Of a stretch of DNA of 64,000 bases, positions 42,869-52,344 are shown in pieces (positions within the stretch are counted from its first letter, which is position 1; each line of letters opens with the position of its first letter). Origin of the DNA: Haloferax sulfurifontis ATCC BAA-897 (GTDB lineage: Archaea > Halobacteriota > Halobacteria > Halobacteriales > Haloferacaceae); assembly GCF_000337835.1 (NCBI RefSeq), contig NZ_AOLM01000029.1, positions 1 to 64,000 on the forward strand, written 5' to 3'. The notes beneath the pieces were generated by a model, which was not told the DNA's origin, did not search any database, and worked only from the letters and a program-made list of their open reading frames with translations. A program made the position numbers and the translations under genes.

Positions 42869-43741
42869 TCAGGTCCCTCCGGGGATAGTGACGGGCTCGA
42901 ACCGCTGGAGACCGAAGTACGTGTTCAGGACCGCGCCGAACCCGACGAGCGAGACTGTGAGCTGTGCGATCTCACCGAGGTACGGTACGAGTCCGAGGAG
43001 TTCGAGTACGAGCAGGAATGACGCGATCCCCACGATCGTCGCGACGCCGTCTCGCTCGATCGGGAATCGCGCCCCGATGAGATATCCGAACACGGTCTGG
43101 CCGTAGAGGACGACGAGGAACTCGGCGAGGAGTCCGACGATGGCGACCGGGAGCAAGATGAGGGTGAACGCCATATAGACGAAGAGGACGAGAAGGGTCG
43201 TCGCGCCGAGGCTCCCGACGACGCCGCTGACGAGCGCGTGGTCGGTGATGGCCGCGCCGACGTTCTCGACGACGAGTGGGTGTCGTTCGACGAGCCACCA
43301 CCCGAACGCACCGAGGACGATGAACTGCAGGATGAACCCCCCGACCCGTCGAGCAGGTGAACTCGATGGGGTCGGAGGCTCGAACTGCGAGACGCGACCG
43401 ACCGACGCTTCGGAGCTGACATCGGCGGAGCCCGAATACGTCTGGAGGGTTCCGGTCACGGTCGCACCATTCTGTACTGAGAGATTCCCGTTGAGCAGCG
43501 TCACGTCGCCGTCGACGGTGCCGTCGATGTCTGTGGTGCCACCTATCACGTAGATGTCGCCGCTGACAGCTGCGCCCTCCGGGACGGTGGTGGTTCCGCC
43601 GGCGACGACGTGAACGTCCGCGAGTGAGTCGATATCGTTGTCTCCCTGGAACGTCACGGACATCTCTTGGACTTCGGCGCCCCCGATGGAGACCATGAGG
43701 AGGACGACGACGAGGAGCGGGATGGCTTCAGTCGGACTCAT
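42869..43741 (-). CDS. Bactofilin-like/polymer-forming domain fused to a membrane domain
   Basis: This 290-aa protein has an N-terminal signal-like helix and then a beta-helical stretch of repeated GDI and DGDVT turns (VSGDIYVIGGTTDIDGTVDG, DVTLLNGNLSVQNGATVTG, residues about 45-110), as in bactofilin-like sheaths. Four C-terminal transmembrane segments follow. Such proteins are thought to form surface or membrane-associated scaffolds. The stop of the MFS gene overlaps its start by 4 bp. A remnant of the C-terminus is at 40261. Confidence 0.7.
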   Translation of the reverse strand: MSPTEAIPLLVVVLLMVSIGGAEVQEMSVTFQGDNDIDSLADVHVVAGGTTTVPEGAAVSGDIYVIGGTTDIDGTVDGDVTLLNGNLSVQNGATVTGTLQTYSGSADVSSEASVGRVSQFEPPTPSSSPARRVGGFILQFIVLGAFGWWLVERHPLVVENVGAAITDHALVSGVVGSLGATTLLVLFVYMAFTLILLPVAIVGLLAEFLVVLYGQTVFGYLIGARFPIERDGVATIVGIASFLLVLELLGLVPYLGEIAQLTVSLVGFGAVLNTYFGLQRFEPVTIPGGT

Positions 43742-45045
43742 ACACTCGCACCTCGGTTTTCGCGAGCGAGTTCGACCATTCGTTTCGCGTACAGGCTGAC
43801 TGCGAGCCCGAACAGAAGGAGCAGTGAGAGCGCCTGTACCACGTTCAGGTGCGAGAGGAGCGTGAGTTCGGTCGCCTGGAAGTATAGTGCGAGCGCGGTG
43901 CTCGAGAACGTCGCGAGCCAGCCGGCGACGCCGATGCCAATCGCAGAGTGCGTCCCGATCGTCTCTGACGTCGAGAGGTCGGGCCAGAGTGCGAAGTTCA
44001 GCGTCGTGTAGAAGCTCACTGCCACCGCGTATAGAGCGGGGTTTAGGGGAGACGTCTCGTCGCCGGCTATGGACGGGAACAACGCTGCAAAACGGAGGTC
44101 TGACGTGTACATAACGTGTGTGAGCGCGAACAGTGCGAACGTCCAGAGAAAGATGCGCGAGAGCGAGTAGTTCGCGTAGATGACGCCGGCCATCACTGCA
44201 CCGATGACGTGTGCAACGGCGATGAACAGCCGCGTCGAGAACTCCGGCGATTGCCAGGAACTCAGGAGAAGCGATGGCGTGTCGATGATTCGCAGGAATC
44301 CGAGACTATCGATGAAGAACACGCCGAACATCAGGACGACTGGTACGACGAATGCCAGACTCCGCGTCCGAACGGGCTCACCGTGACAGAATCGTCCGGT
44401 GCCGTACGTCTCGTGTTGCGCCCCGAGGGCGTCGAGGACCGCATCGAGACGGTCGATGCGAGCGAGCGACAAGATTCCGAGTACGAGGACGCCCGGTGCC
44501 ATCGCTGCGACCATCAACTGGCTGAAGACGTCAACCGACCACGAGAGCGGAATCGCATTTGCCAGGAAGTACGCGATTGCCGTGATCGCCGCGGCGACGT
44601 ACCCTCGATCTGGTACTGGAACGAGGTCAGTCGCGAGCGAGAATGAGACGGGAAACCCGACACCGAGCCCGATCGACGCGAAGACTATCCATGCACCGAA
44701 CGCGGGAACGCTCCGAATCATCGGTGCAACGAGCGTGAGCGCGAACTGAACGCAAACGACACCGAACAGGAGGCGGAGCCTCGTTCGGAGGTCCGTGCTC
44801 CAGCCGTGGCGGTCCATCGTCACGCCGGTCACGGCTGCGACGATGAGCGTCACGAGCGCGAGCGCCGCCATCCATATTGAGACAACCGTCTCGGACATTC
44901 CGACGAGCCGGGTTCCGAGATCGATAAGCCCTAGCTGGACGAACGTGATGTTGTAGTAGTAGCCGGCGACCATCAGAGCCACGAAGAGACCGTACCCGGA
45001 TACTGTCGTCCACTGCCGTTGCCGTACGAGTGAGAGGAACTGCAT
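43738..45045 (-). CDS. Major facilitator superfamily transporter
   Basis: This 435-aa protein has about twelve transmembrane helices, starting MQFLSLVRQRQWTTVSGYGL, with the large central loop after helix 6 (AQHETYGTGRFCHGEPVRTR). The ATG at 45045 is preferred over an upstream one at 45111. Substrate cannot be deduced. It overlaps the bactofilin-like gene downstream by 4 bp. Confidence 0.8.
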   Translation of the reverse strand: MQFLSLVRQRQWTTVSGYGLFVALMVAGYYYNITFVQLGLIDLGTRLVGMSETVVSIWMAALALVTLIVAAVTGVTMDRHGWSTDLRTRLRLLFGVVCVQFALTLVAPMIRSVPAFGAWIVFASIGLGVGFPVSFSLATDLVPVPDRGYVAAAITAIAYFLANAIPLSWSVDVFSQLMVAAMAPGVLVLGILSLARIDRLDAVLDALGAQHETYGTGRFCHGEPVRTRSLAFVVPVVLMFGVFFIDSLGFLRIIDTPSLLLSSWQSPEFSTRLFIAVAHVIGAVMAGVIYANYSLSRIFLWTFALFALTHVMYTSDLRFAALFPSIAGDETSPLNPALYAVAVSFYTTLNFALWPDLSTSETIGTHSAIGIGVAGWLATFSSTALALYFQATELTLLSHLNVVQALSLLLLFGLAVSLYAKRMVELARENRGASV

Positions 45046-45226
45046 CGAACTGTACTGACAGATGGTGGCGACCGATGTGCAATAAAAACAATGTTGGAGA
45101 GGCCGGGCCACTCTCTATCAGCGAATATCTTGGTCGTAGGCTGGACGATGGTACTGACCCGGTATTTCGCCCTCACTCCGCTCAAACGATGGGGGATAGA
45201 ACCCGGTGGCTGAATCCGTTTTGACT

Positions 45227-45721
45227 AGCTCTGTTGAAATCCTCAGTCGTAGATAGTTTGCAGGGGGCCGTGTGCGTATCGGTCAAGGAGCCGAATCGAG
45301 GTGGCCGGGAAGTGAGACAGAGAAGTGATGTCGCACCCAGATCGTTCTCTCGTTGTGAGAACAAGGGAATTGGATAAGACTCCGTCATGCGAATATATGA
45401 TATGAACGAAAAGATTACCCGTTACGTCGGTGACGCTCTCTTGCTGGTAGGGCTCTTGCTGTTCGTTCTCGGCGCGACAGCTATCGTCTTCGATTATCGG
45501 ATCGGCGTCCACGTAGCAGTCGTCGGTGCTCTCGCACTGATTTCCGTGGGAGTCGGAGCGTCGATGAAGCGCAGTAGCCGTCCGCCTGCCATCTGAGTCC
45601 CCAACGTGGGGTTCGGTTTATCACGAGATATCTCGGTGGACTGCTCAATGGTCGTCCGCTGAATCTTCCCTCTGTATCTTGCACGCATTTCCTGTCAATA
45701 TCGGAGGATTCCAACAGAGCC
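45227..45721. mobile_element. IS6-type TIR-bounded segment (MITE-like) carrying a small gene
   Basis: The left end AGCTCTGTTGAAATCCT (45227-45243) and right end AGGATTCCAACAGAGCC (45705-45721) are inverted with two mismatches. The 495-bp segment has no transposase. It contains a small two-helix membrane gene. It is either a non-autonomous element or two independent insertions. Confidence 0.5.
45402..45596 (+). CDS. Two-helix small membrane protein
   Basis: This 64-aa protein starts MNEKITRYVGDALLLVG and has two transmembrane segments (LLLVGLLLFVLGATAIVF and VAVVGALALISVGVGAS), then a basic tail. It is paralogous to the protein at 35079-35273 in length, topology and motif GALxLxxVGxGAS. It lies alone on the plus strand inside the TIR-bounded segment, so it may have been mobilised. 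Function unknown. Confidence 0.6.
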   Translation: MNEKITRYVGDALLLVGLLLFVLGATAIVFDYRIGVHVAVVGALALISVGVGASMKRSSRPPAI

Positions 45722-45724
45722 ATT

Positions 45725-46554
45725 TTATGATAAATATCCATACCGTACGCACCCTGTATTTCTTGGGCAGTCTGTTCGTAGTTCAGTGCCAGTGTGTGTC
45801 TGGGTTCTGGATGATCTGCGGGAGATTGCGCGAATGAATCGCGTCGTGAGTTCGAGACCGATGAGACTCAGCACGCCAAACAGCACGATCTGGGGGAGAC
45901 GAACACTCTGCCCGTTCTGGAGCATGAATCCGATCATGGCGAGAACCGCGAGGCCGAGAATGGTACCCTTCACGAGGAGGACGCCGGTGAAGACGTATCC
46001 CCACGCCCGATGCTTCCAGAGAATGGCCGCCGAGAGGGCAAACGACGGGACAACGACGCCGAGATTAGTGACTGAATGACAGGCACGGGAAGCGTCGTCT
46101 CGGCGATGCTCGGGGGTCTGACTCCGGCGAGACTCGCTGAGCCGACCTCTGCGAGCCACATCAGCGCCACGAGTCCGGCGACGAGTGCCTGGAAGGCGAC
46201 GTATCCGCGAACCAGGTGATCGTGGAGTGCATCCTTCAGGCCTGTCGGATCGATGCACGCGAGGCCGCCGATGAGCGTGAACAGCGTTAGTACGAACAGC
46301 GCAACGTAGACGAGATAGAGTTCGTTGAATGCCGTGAGGAATGCGTACGAGGCGTACGTATAGAGAAGGTAGCCGGTGACGCCAAGCCAGACGACATAGC
46401 CTCGGAGTGGCCCCTGGTGCGCGTAATAGAGGGCGCCGAAAAGTGCGGGGATGGCGACGACGAGCGTCAGCAGATCCTGCCCGTACAACTGTGGAAGGAG
46501 GACCTCGGCGTCCCGGTAGAACTCGAGGACAAACAGTCCGACGCTCGTCGCCAC
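45725..46554 (-). pseudogene. Frameshifted polytopic membrane protein
   Basis: Minus-strand reading gives helices such as LYLVYVALFVLTLFTLIGGL in one frame. Near 46080 a single base is missing: the frame changes from ETTLPVPV to SVTNLGVVVPSFALSAAIL, followed by WGYVFTGVLLVKGTILGLAV, LAMIGFM and ELTTRFIRAI. No ATG is found at the N-terminus (GTG at 46554; the frame is open a little beyond). Protein family unknown. It is probably an inactivated membrane protein gene. Confidence 0.6.
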
Positions 46555-46628
46555 AACCGCGAGCAGGAGGGTAAGCGTCGACGCAACAAGATAGGGCGGA
46601 GTGTGTCGTCGGGGCGGTTACTAGGCTG

Positions 46629-47210
46629 TCATGCCGCCGGATCCTCGGTGGTATCCGGGACAACGCCGAGGCGGTCTTCGACGAACGCGGCGACATCCGC
46701 TGCGAAGGCGTCGACAGCGTCCCAGTCGGTGAACTCGAGGTCACCCGTCGGTTTCCGCTCCTCGGTGAGAAGGTCGTTCGCGATCCGTTTCATCATTAGA
46801 CGCTTGAGGAACCCGTACTCGGAGAACCGAAGCGCGCCGCCGAACTGCCCGATTCGATCCGGATGCCATTCGGTTTCAGTGAGGAACGACTCGACGTACC
46901 CTGCGGCTTCTTCGCGTTTTTCCTCGTTCGCCGAGGATAACGAGACCTGGAAGAACGCGGTCGGCATCTCCGACAGGGCGTCTTGATTGTCGGTGACGAA
47001 GTCGCGGACCTCGCCTTGGTGTTTGCCGACGTGGATCGACGCGCCCACGACGACGGAATCGTACTCTTCCAGTGTGAACGATTCCAGTTGATCATGCACG
47101 TTCAGCGCACTCGCCTCGTGGCCGCGCTCGCTGAGCACCGTCGCGACCCGCTCTGCGATCTTCGCCGTTTGGCCTTCACCTGTCCCGTAGATTACCAGAA
47201 AGGAACTCAT
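46629..47210 (-). CDS. Flavodoxin-domain protein (HemG-like)
   Basis: This 193-aa protein has a flavodoxin fold with the FMN-phosphate loop VIYGTGEGQTAKIAERVA at residues 6-23. DSVVVGASIHVGKHQGEVRDF and AFFQVSLSSANEEKREEA supply the other flavin contacts. It resembles menaquinone-dependent protoporphyrinogen oxidase (HemG) proteins. In haloarchaea such proteins are widespread and their physiological substrate is not settled. It is a single gene. Confidence 0.85.
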   Translation of the reverse strand: MSSFLVIYGTGEGQTAKIAERVATVLSERGHEASALNVHDQLESFTLEEYDSVVVGASIHVGKHQGEVRDFVTDNQDALSEMPTAFFQVSLSSANEEKREEAAGYVESFLTETEWHPDRIGQFGGALRFSEYGFLKRLMMKRIANDLLTEERKPTGDLEFTDWDAVDAFAADVAAFVEDRLGVVPDTTEDPAA

Positions 47211-47358
47211 CTGTTCTCACACCTCAGCAAGGACGTTCGCCGCGGTGCCCAATAACTACTGCTAGGGCCCGCGATTCCGTCCGAGTCGCGACAGTAGGGA
47301 GGCAGTGGAACGTCCGACCACCGATACAAATATCGGCTATTCGACCGTTGAATACAGT

Positions 47359-48261
47359 ATGGAGGTCGTCCGTCGGAACGAGTCGTTCTGTAGCCACGGA
47401 GACTCGTGTGCAGGATGGCTCTACCGGCCGGACGGTGCCGGGACACCGCCAGTAGTGGTCATGGCACACGGGTTCGGCGGCGAACGGACGTGGCGGTTGC
47501 CAGCCTTTGCAGAGCGATTCGCGGAGCAGGGGCTGGCGACCTTCCTCTTCGACTACCGGACCTTCGGGGCCAGCGAGGGGAAGCCGCGGAACCTCATTGA
47601 CCCCTTCGACCACCGAGACGACTGGCTCGCCGCGGTCGATCACGTCCGGTCGTTGGCCGACGTCGACGGCGACCGGCTCGGTTTGTGGGGAACCTCGTTC
47701 AGTGGCGGCCACGTCATCGAAGTCGCCGGACGAGTCGACGACATCTCAGCAGTCGTCGCCCGAGTACCGTTCGTGGACGGACCGCGGACGGCCCTGAAGC
47801 TAGTCCGGAACGGTGGGACGTCCTATCTGAAGAACGGTCTCGTTGCGGCTCTCCGTGACTTGGGACGCGCGATCACGCGTCGCCGGCCGTACTACGTCCC
47901 CTTGGCTGGTCCGCCAGACGAGTTCGCGATCCTCAACACCCCGGACGCCGTCGAGGGGATCGAAGCGCTGATTCCGGACGGTGAATCGTGGGAGAACCGC
48001 TGCCCTGCCCGCATCGCACTCACGATCATGATCTACCGGCCGATCTCGTGGGCCAGCGAGGTCGACGCCCCGGTCTTCGTCGCGCAGGCCGAGGAGGACA
48101 AAATAATCCCCACCTCGACGACTGACCGACTGGTGCGGAAGCTCGACGACGTCGAGCGGATCCGGTATCCTATTGGCCACTTCGATGGGTACCGTTGCGC
48201 GCCGTTCGAGAACCTGGTTGAGCGAGAGAGCCGATTCCTCGTGTCCCACCTGTTCGACTGA
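47359..48261 (+). CDS. Alpha/beta hydrolase
   Basis: This 300-aa serine hydrolase has HGFGG (oxyanion hole) at residues 36-40, LATFLFDYRTFGASEG, and the nucleophile elbow GLWGTSFSGGHV (G-x-S-x-G, Ser about 113). An aspartate follows in VFVAQAEEDKIIP and a histidine in IGHFDGY. The ATG at 47359 is the best start, with a longer version from 47305 possible. Substrate unknown; the family includes esterases and dienelactone-type hydrolases. Confidence 0.88.
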   Translation: MEVVRRNESFCSHGDSCAGWLYRPDGAGTPPVVVMAHGFGGERTWRLPAFAERFAEQGLATFLFDYRTFGASEGKPRNLIDPFDHRDDWLAAVDHVRSLADVDGDRLGLWGTSFSGGHVIEVAGRVDDISAVVARVPFVDGPRTALKLVRNGGTSYLKNGLVAALRDLGRAITRRRPYYVPLAGPPDEFAILNTPDAVEGIEALIPDGESWENRCPARIALTIMIYRPISWASEVDAPVFVAQAEEDKIIPTSTTDRLVRKLDDVERIRYPIGHFDGYRCAPFENLVERESRFLVSHLFD

Positions 48262-48409
48262 CCGACGATACCCGCTCGCGCACTCCGTCGGGCGGGTCCC
48301 GCGAGCGCCGAACCGGTCACCCTCCACCAGCAGAAGCCCGCCACCGAGAAGGAGACAGCGAACGACCTCGAAAGTGAGGGTCGAACCTAGCGGCATCCCA
48401 TTCCATCGG

Positions 48410-49300
48410 TTAGTCCGGGGTGTCCGTGTCTGGGGGTGCACCCCCGCCCGTCCCGGCGCTCGTCGCGCCCGAAAGCGGTGCGAGCTTCAGTCCACCGTCC
48501 GGGAGTGAGTTCGGCGAAAGACGGTCGGTATCGTACCGCCAGACTAGCATCACCACGACCGCCCAGACGACGGCCAGCAGCGCGATTTGTGACGCCACCT
48601 CGTCGCCGATGACGCCGCCTGCGGTCGTCACCGACACCGCGTTCGAGAGCGTGTGGAAGACAACGGCGACGAGTACACGACCGCCCGCCGCGTTGTAGAG
48701 CCACGTCGTGATAACGCTGATTCCGATAACCGCGGCGGCGTACAGCGCGAAGGGCGTCCCCGCCTGGGAACTTCCGGGCATCAGGAACAGCGGGACGTGC
48801 CAGAGTGCCCAGACGACTCCGATGACGATGCTCGCTCGGAACGCTCCGATCCGTCGCTGGAGAACCGGCAGGGCCAGACCGCGCCAGCCCGGTTCTTCGA
48901 GTCCGCCTCTGATGAGCGTCGCGAACGCGACTGCCGGAATCGCCGCAGCCGGGAGAACGCCGGCTCGATCGAACCCACCACCGAAAACGACAAACAGGAC
49001 GAGCGCACCGACGTAGAGGACGACTGGGACCAGGACTGCGGCAATCCAGACGGACAGTGGTGCCCGCACGTCGACGAGATTCTTGAGCCACGAGCGGAGG
49101 TCTCCGCCGACCGCTGCGACGATGATGGCTGCGAGAAAGGGGCCGAATCCGCCGAGCAGGATGAGCGGTGTCACGAAAGACGATCGTCCGGCCTGGAGGT
49201 CAATAGCGACGATCCCCCAGGGTAGCCACGTCAGAGCGAACGTGAGAAGCACGAACGTGGCGAAGCGATGGCGGCGGACGAAAGAGAGGAGAGACTTCAT
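48410..49300 (-). CDS. CPBP-family intramembrane metalloprotease
   Basis: This protein of about 296 aa has eight transmembrane helices and complete motifs: RGGLEEPGWRGLALPVL, VWALWHVPLFL and AVVFHTLSNAV. A Gly/Pro-rich cytoplasmic tail ends it. ATG 49300 (MKSLLSF) or 49306 starts it. It converges with the alpha/beta hydrolase gene. Confidence 0.9.
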   Translation of the reverse strand: MKSLLSFVRRHRFATFVLLTFALTWLPWGIVAIDLQAGRSSFVTPLILLGGFGPFLAAIIVAAVGGDLRSWLKNLVDVRAPLSVWIAAVLVPVVLYVGALVLFVVFGGGFDRAGVLPAAAIPAVAFATLIRGGLEEPGWRGLALPVLQRRIGAFRASIVIGVVWALWHVPLFLMPGSSQAGTPFALYAAAVIGISVITTWLYNAAGGRVLVAVVFHTLSNAVSVTTAGGVIGDEVASQIALLAVVWAVVVMLVWRYDTDRLSPNSLPDGGLKLAPLSGATSAGTGGGAPPDTDTPD

Positions 49301-49395
49301 AGCCAAGTCACAGGTACCCGTTCGACTCGGAATAACATAATGTCAGATGACTGCTCTCGTCAGATGAGAACGGAGTTCCGGATCCGTCTAGGCTG

Positions 49396-51576
49396 TTACT
49401 CACGGAATCCGAGTAACCGGAGTCCATTCAACGACACGAGGACCGTCGAGCCCTCGTGGCCGACCACGGCCAGAGGCAAGGGGATGCCTCGTAGCAGGAT
49501 CGTGCCGACCATAATCGCGATCGCACCGAATGCGATTGCGAGGTTGACAGTCAGCGTCCGGCGCGTCCTGCGACCGAGTCCGAGAACATAAGGTATCTTC
49601 CCGATGTCGTCACCCATCAACACGACATCGGCCGTCTCGAGCGCGACGTCGGTCCCCGCACCACCCATTGCGATACCGAGCGTCGCAGTTGCCAGCGCCG
49701 GTGCGTCGTTCACACCGTCACCAACCATGGCTACGCTCTCGTACCGATCCAGCAGTTCTTCGATAGTAGCCACCTTCTCTTCCGGTAGCAACTCGGCCTG
49801 CACTTCGTCGATGCCGACCTCCTCAGCAATCTGCTGTGCGACACGCTCGTTGTCGCCCGTCAGCATAACTATGTGCTGTACCCCCAGTGAGCGGAGGTCG
49901 TCGATCATCTCGGCGGCACCAAGGCGAACCGTATCGGTGAACGCGAGCCACCCCAACACGCTGACGTCACAGCCTGTCTCTCGGGCGACGAGAACGCTCG
50001 TTTTCCCTTCCGCTTCTAAGGTTTGGAGCCGATCGAGACTAGGTTCGAACCCCTCGATCACTGCATCTTCGAGGGCAGTCTCGAAGTAACTCCGGTTTCC
50101 GATGTGGATAGTACTCTCGTCGACGTCAGACCGGACACCTTTCCCGGCAACTGACTGAAACCGTCGCGCGTCGGGGACAGCAAGCGACCGCTCTTTTGCT
50201 TCCGCCACGGTCGCACGAGCCAAGTGATGCTCCGAACGGGCCTGCACACCGGATGCGAGTGACAGCAGTTCATCCGGGGTCAGCGGCTCGTCGGCCGGTC
50301 CGTCACGGACGAACACGTCAGTCAACTGCGTATCGCCCTTCGTGAGCGTTCCCGTCTTGTCGAACGCAACGGCGTCGATGTTCGCCGCCGCTTCGACGTG
50401 CTCGCCGCCCTTGAACAGGACGCCCTGCCGCCCGCCGGACGCGATTGCAGAGAGCACCGCCGCCGGTGTCGAGATGATGACCGCGCACGGAGACGCTGCG
50501 ACCATGAGTGTCATCGCTCGGTAGAACGTGCTGGTGAATTCGCCACCGAGCGCGATCGGAATCGCGATCGCTGCGACCGTGAGTGCGAAGACGCCCAGTA
50601 CGTAGGGTTGTTCGAGGCGGTCGATGAGTCGTTGCGTCGGCGCCTTCTCGCTCTGAGCCTCTTCGACCATGCTGATGAGGCGGGTGATCGCTGATTCGTG
50701 CGCCTGCCGAGTGACCTCGATTTCGAGGCTCCCGCTCTCGTTGATCGTCCCGCCGAACACCTCGTCCCCGGGTTCCTTCGGAACGGGCACTGACTCACCG
50801 GTGAGCGAAGCCTGATCGACCGTTCCCTCACCGGACGTGACGATTCCGTCGAGCGGGATTCTGTCGCCGGGACGGACGACGAACACGTCACCGACGGCGA
50901 CGTCGTCGATAGGGACGGTGACTTCCGTTCCGTCACGGAGAACCTGCGCTTCGTCCGGTCGCATCTCGACGAGAGACTTGATGGCCCGGCGGGAACGGCC
51001 GATAGCGTAGTGCTGGAGCGTGTTCGACAGCGAGAACAAAAAGAGGAGCATCGCTCCCTCGAACGGGGCTCCTATCGAAAGCGCCCCGAGTGCGGCGACG
51101 ATCATCAGCAGGTCGATGTCCACAGCGCGGTGACGGAGCGTCTCGATTGCGCCTTTGAGCCCGTACCACCCACCGAAGACGTACGCGACGCCGTAGCCGG
51201 ACCATTCAAGGAGTGCAGGCCCATCGAGCCACCCCATCACCAAGCCGGTCACCATGCCGAGTAGCGTTAGACTGACGAACACTGCCTCCCGTCTGAGTTC
51301 CGAGCGGGTGCTCACCTCGTCAGTCCCCGTCTCGGAGTCCTCCTGCAGTGAGACGTTCCGGTCGCGGACCGCCTGCCTGATCGTCTCTTCGGAGGTGAGA
51401 CTCCCGTCGTAGGAAATCCGAACGCTCCCAGTTCGGAACGAGACGTCGACGTCGTGGACGCCGGGCGTGTTGTGCAGTCTTCGTTCGAGTGCGCGCGCTC
51501 CCGCTTCGCCACGACCACCTCGTCGTTCGATGTGGATCGTACACGTCGAGAGCGAGGCCGATTCAGTAACTGCCAC
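49396..51576 (-). CDS. P1B-type heavy-metal-transporting ATPase (P1B-4-like)
   Basis: This 726-aa metal-exporting P-type ATPase has an N-terminal heavy-metal-associated-like domain without the usual C-x-x-C. Eight transmembrane helices are expected, with TGESVPV (actuator domain), SPCAVIISTPAAV (the SPC metal site in helix 6), DKTGTLTKG (phosphorylation) and GDGVNDAPAL. HEGSTVLVSLNGLRLL near the C-terminus and the SPC motif are typical of the P1B-4 group (Co, Zn, Fe or Cd). It is next to UspA. Confidence 0.93.
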   Translation of the reverse strand: MAVTESASLSTCTIHIERRGGRGEAGARALERRLHNTPGVHDVDVSFRTGSVRISYDGSLTSEETIRQAVRDRNVSLQEDSETGTDEVSTRSELRREAVFVSLTLLGMVTGLVMGWLDGPALLEWSGYGVAYVFGGWYGLKGAIETLRHRAVDIDLLMIVAALGALSIGAPFEGAMLLFLFSLSNTLQHYAIGRSRRAIKSLVEMRPDEAQVLRDGTEVTVPIDDVAVGDVFVVRPGDRIPLDGIVTSGEGTVDQASLTGESVPVPKEPGDEVFGGTINESGSLEIEVTRQAHESAITRLISMVEEAQSEKAPTQRLIDRLEQPYVLGVFALTVAAIAIPIALGGEFTSTFYRAMTLMVAASPCAVIISTPAAVLSAIASGGRQGVLFKGGEHVEAAANIDAVAFDKTGTLTKGDTQLTDVFVRDGPADEPLTPDELLSLASGVQARSEHHLARATVAEAKERSLAVPDARRFQSVAGKGVRSDVDESTIHIGNRSYFETALEDAVIEGFEPSLDRLQTLEAEGKTSVLVARETGCDVSVLGWLAFTDTVRLGAAEMIDDLRSLGVQHIVMLTGDNERVAQQIAEEVGIDEVQAELLPEEKVATIEELLDRYESVAMVGDGVNDAPALATATLGIAMGGAGTDVALETADVVLMGDDIGKIPYVLGLGRRTRRTLTVNLAIAFGAIAIMVGTILLRGIPLPLAVVGHEGSTVLVSLNGLRLLGFRE

Positions 51577-51708
51577 GTGTTCGACTCCTCCAGTTGAGGT
51601 CGAGGTTGCGCTTCAAGTGTGCGAACGAGTCTTCGTCCGACCGTCTGTGAGCGCGGATTTCCGGACCCACAGCGATCCTCCCCGCGTCACACTTCGGCCC
51701 AGAACAGG

Positions 51709-52137
51709 TCATGCGACGACCGTAACCGGGATCTGTGCTCGACGGGTGACTGTCTCGGCAACGCTCCCGAGGAGTACCCGGTCGATTCCTGATCGACCGT
51801 GGCTGCCGATGACGATCTGGTCAACGTCGTTATCGTCGGCGTATTCCAGAATCGTCGTCGCTGGTCTTCCGACTTCGGTGACAGTATCGATCTCGGTGCC
51901 GAGTTTTGCTGCAAGATCCGTGGCCGCCGTGTGGACCGTGCTCGCTCGTTCTTGGGCGTTGTCGTACCAGTCCTCGGCGACAGGTAAGCCACCAGCCTCC
52001 ACATCAATGACTGAGTCGACTGGATCGATGACGTAAATCGAGGTGATGGCCGCATCTGGAAACGTATCCAGAGCGTATCTAAGCGCACGCTCGGAGAGAG
52101 GAGATGCGTCGAAGGCGACGAGAACGTTGTCAGACAT
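51709..52137 (-). CDS. Universal stress protein (UspA family)
   Basis: This 142-aa protein has a Rossmann-like fold starting NVLVAFDASPLSERALRYAL and ending GSHGRSGIDRVLLGSVAETV, the G-x2-G-x9-G-(S/T) ATP-binding motif, then PVTVVA. It is soluble and probably dimeric, with a role in stress tolerance. It is on the same strand as the P-type ATPase gene, 132 bp upstream, and could be co-expressed with it. Confidence 0.93.
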   Translation of the reverse strand: MSDNVLVAFDASPLSERALRYALDTFPDAAITSIYVIDPVDSVIDVEAGGLPVAEDWYDNAQERASTVHTAATDLAAKLGTEIDTVTEVGRPATTILEYADDNDVDQIVIGSHGRSGIDRVLLGSVAETVTRRAQIPVTVVA

Positions 52138-52344
52138 ACGGTTGATTTCGGTAGAGACTGAGATGAACGTACCGCTCCGAACCGGTCCGTCTCGTGGAGC
52201 GACTTCTCGACCCCACCTTCCAGCAACGACGATGCTGGAACCAGAGCGGTCGTCGTCCGTACAACTCGCGGCAATCGGGAGAAAACCCGTTTGAGCGGTG
52301 AAATTCGAGCGGCCTCACATCAGTGCTCCGCAGGGACCGTCCTT

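Noticed and set aside
45725-46744. 339-aa minus-strand ORF taken as a single gene
   Set aside because: Only the C-terminal part is coding. The N-terminal part is a shadow of the membrane protein in another frame, and overlaps the flavodoxin gene. Treated as a frameshifted gene.
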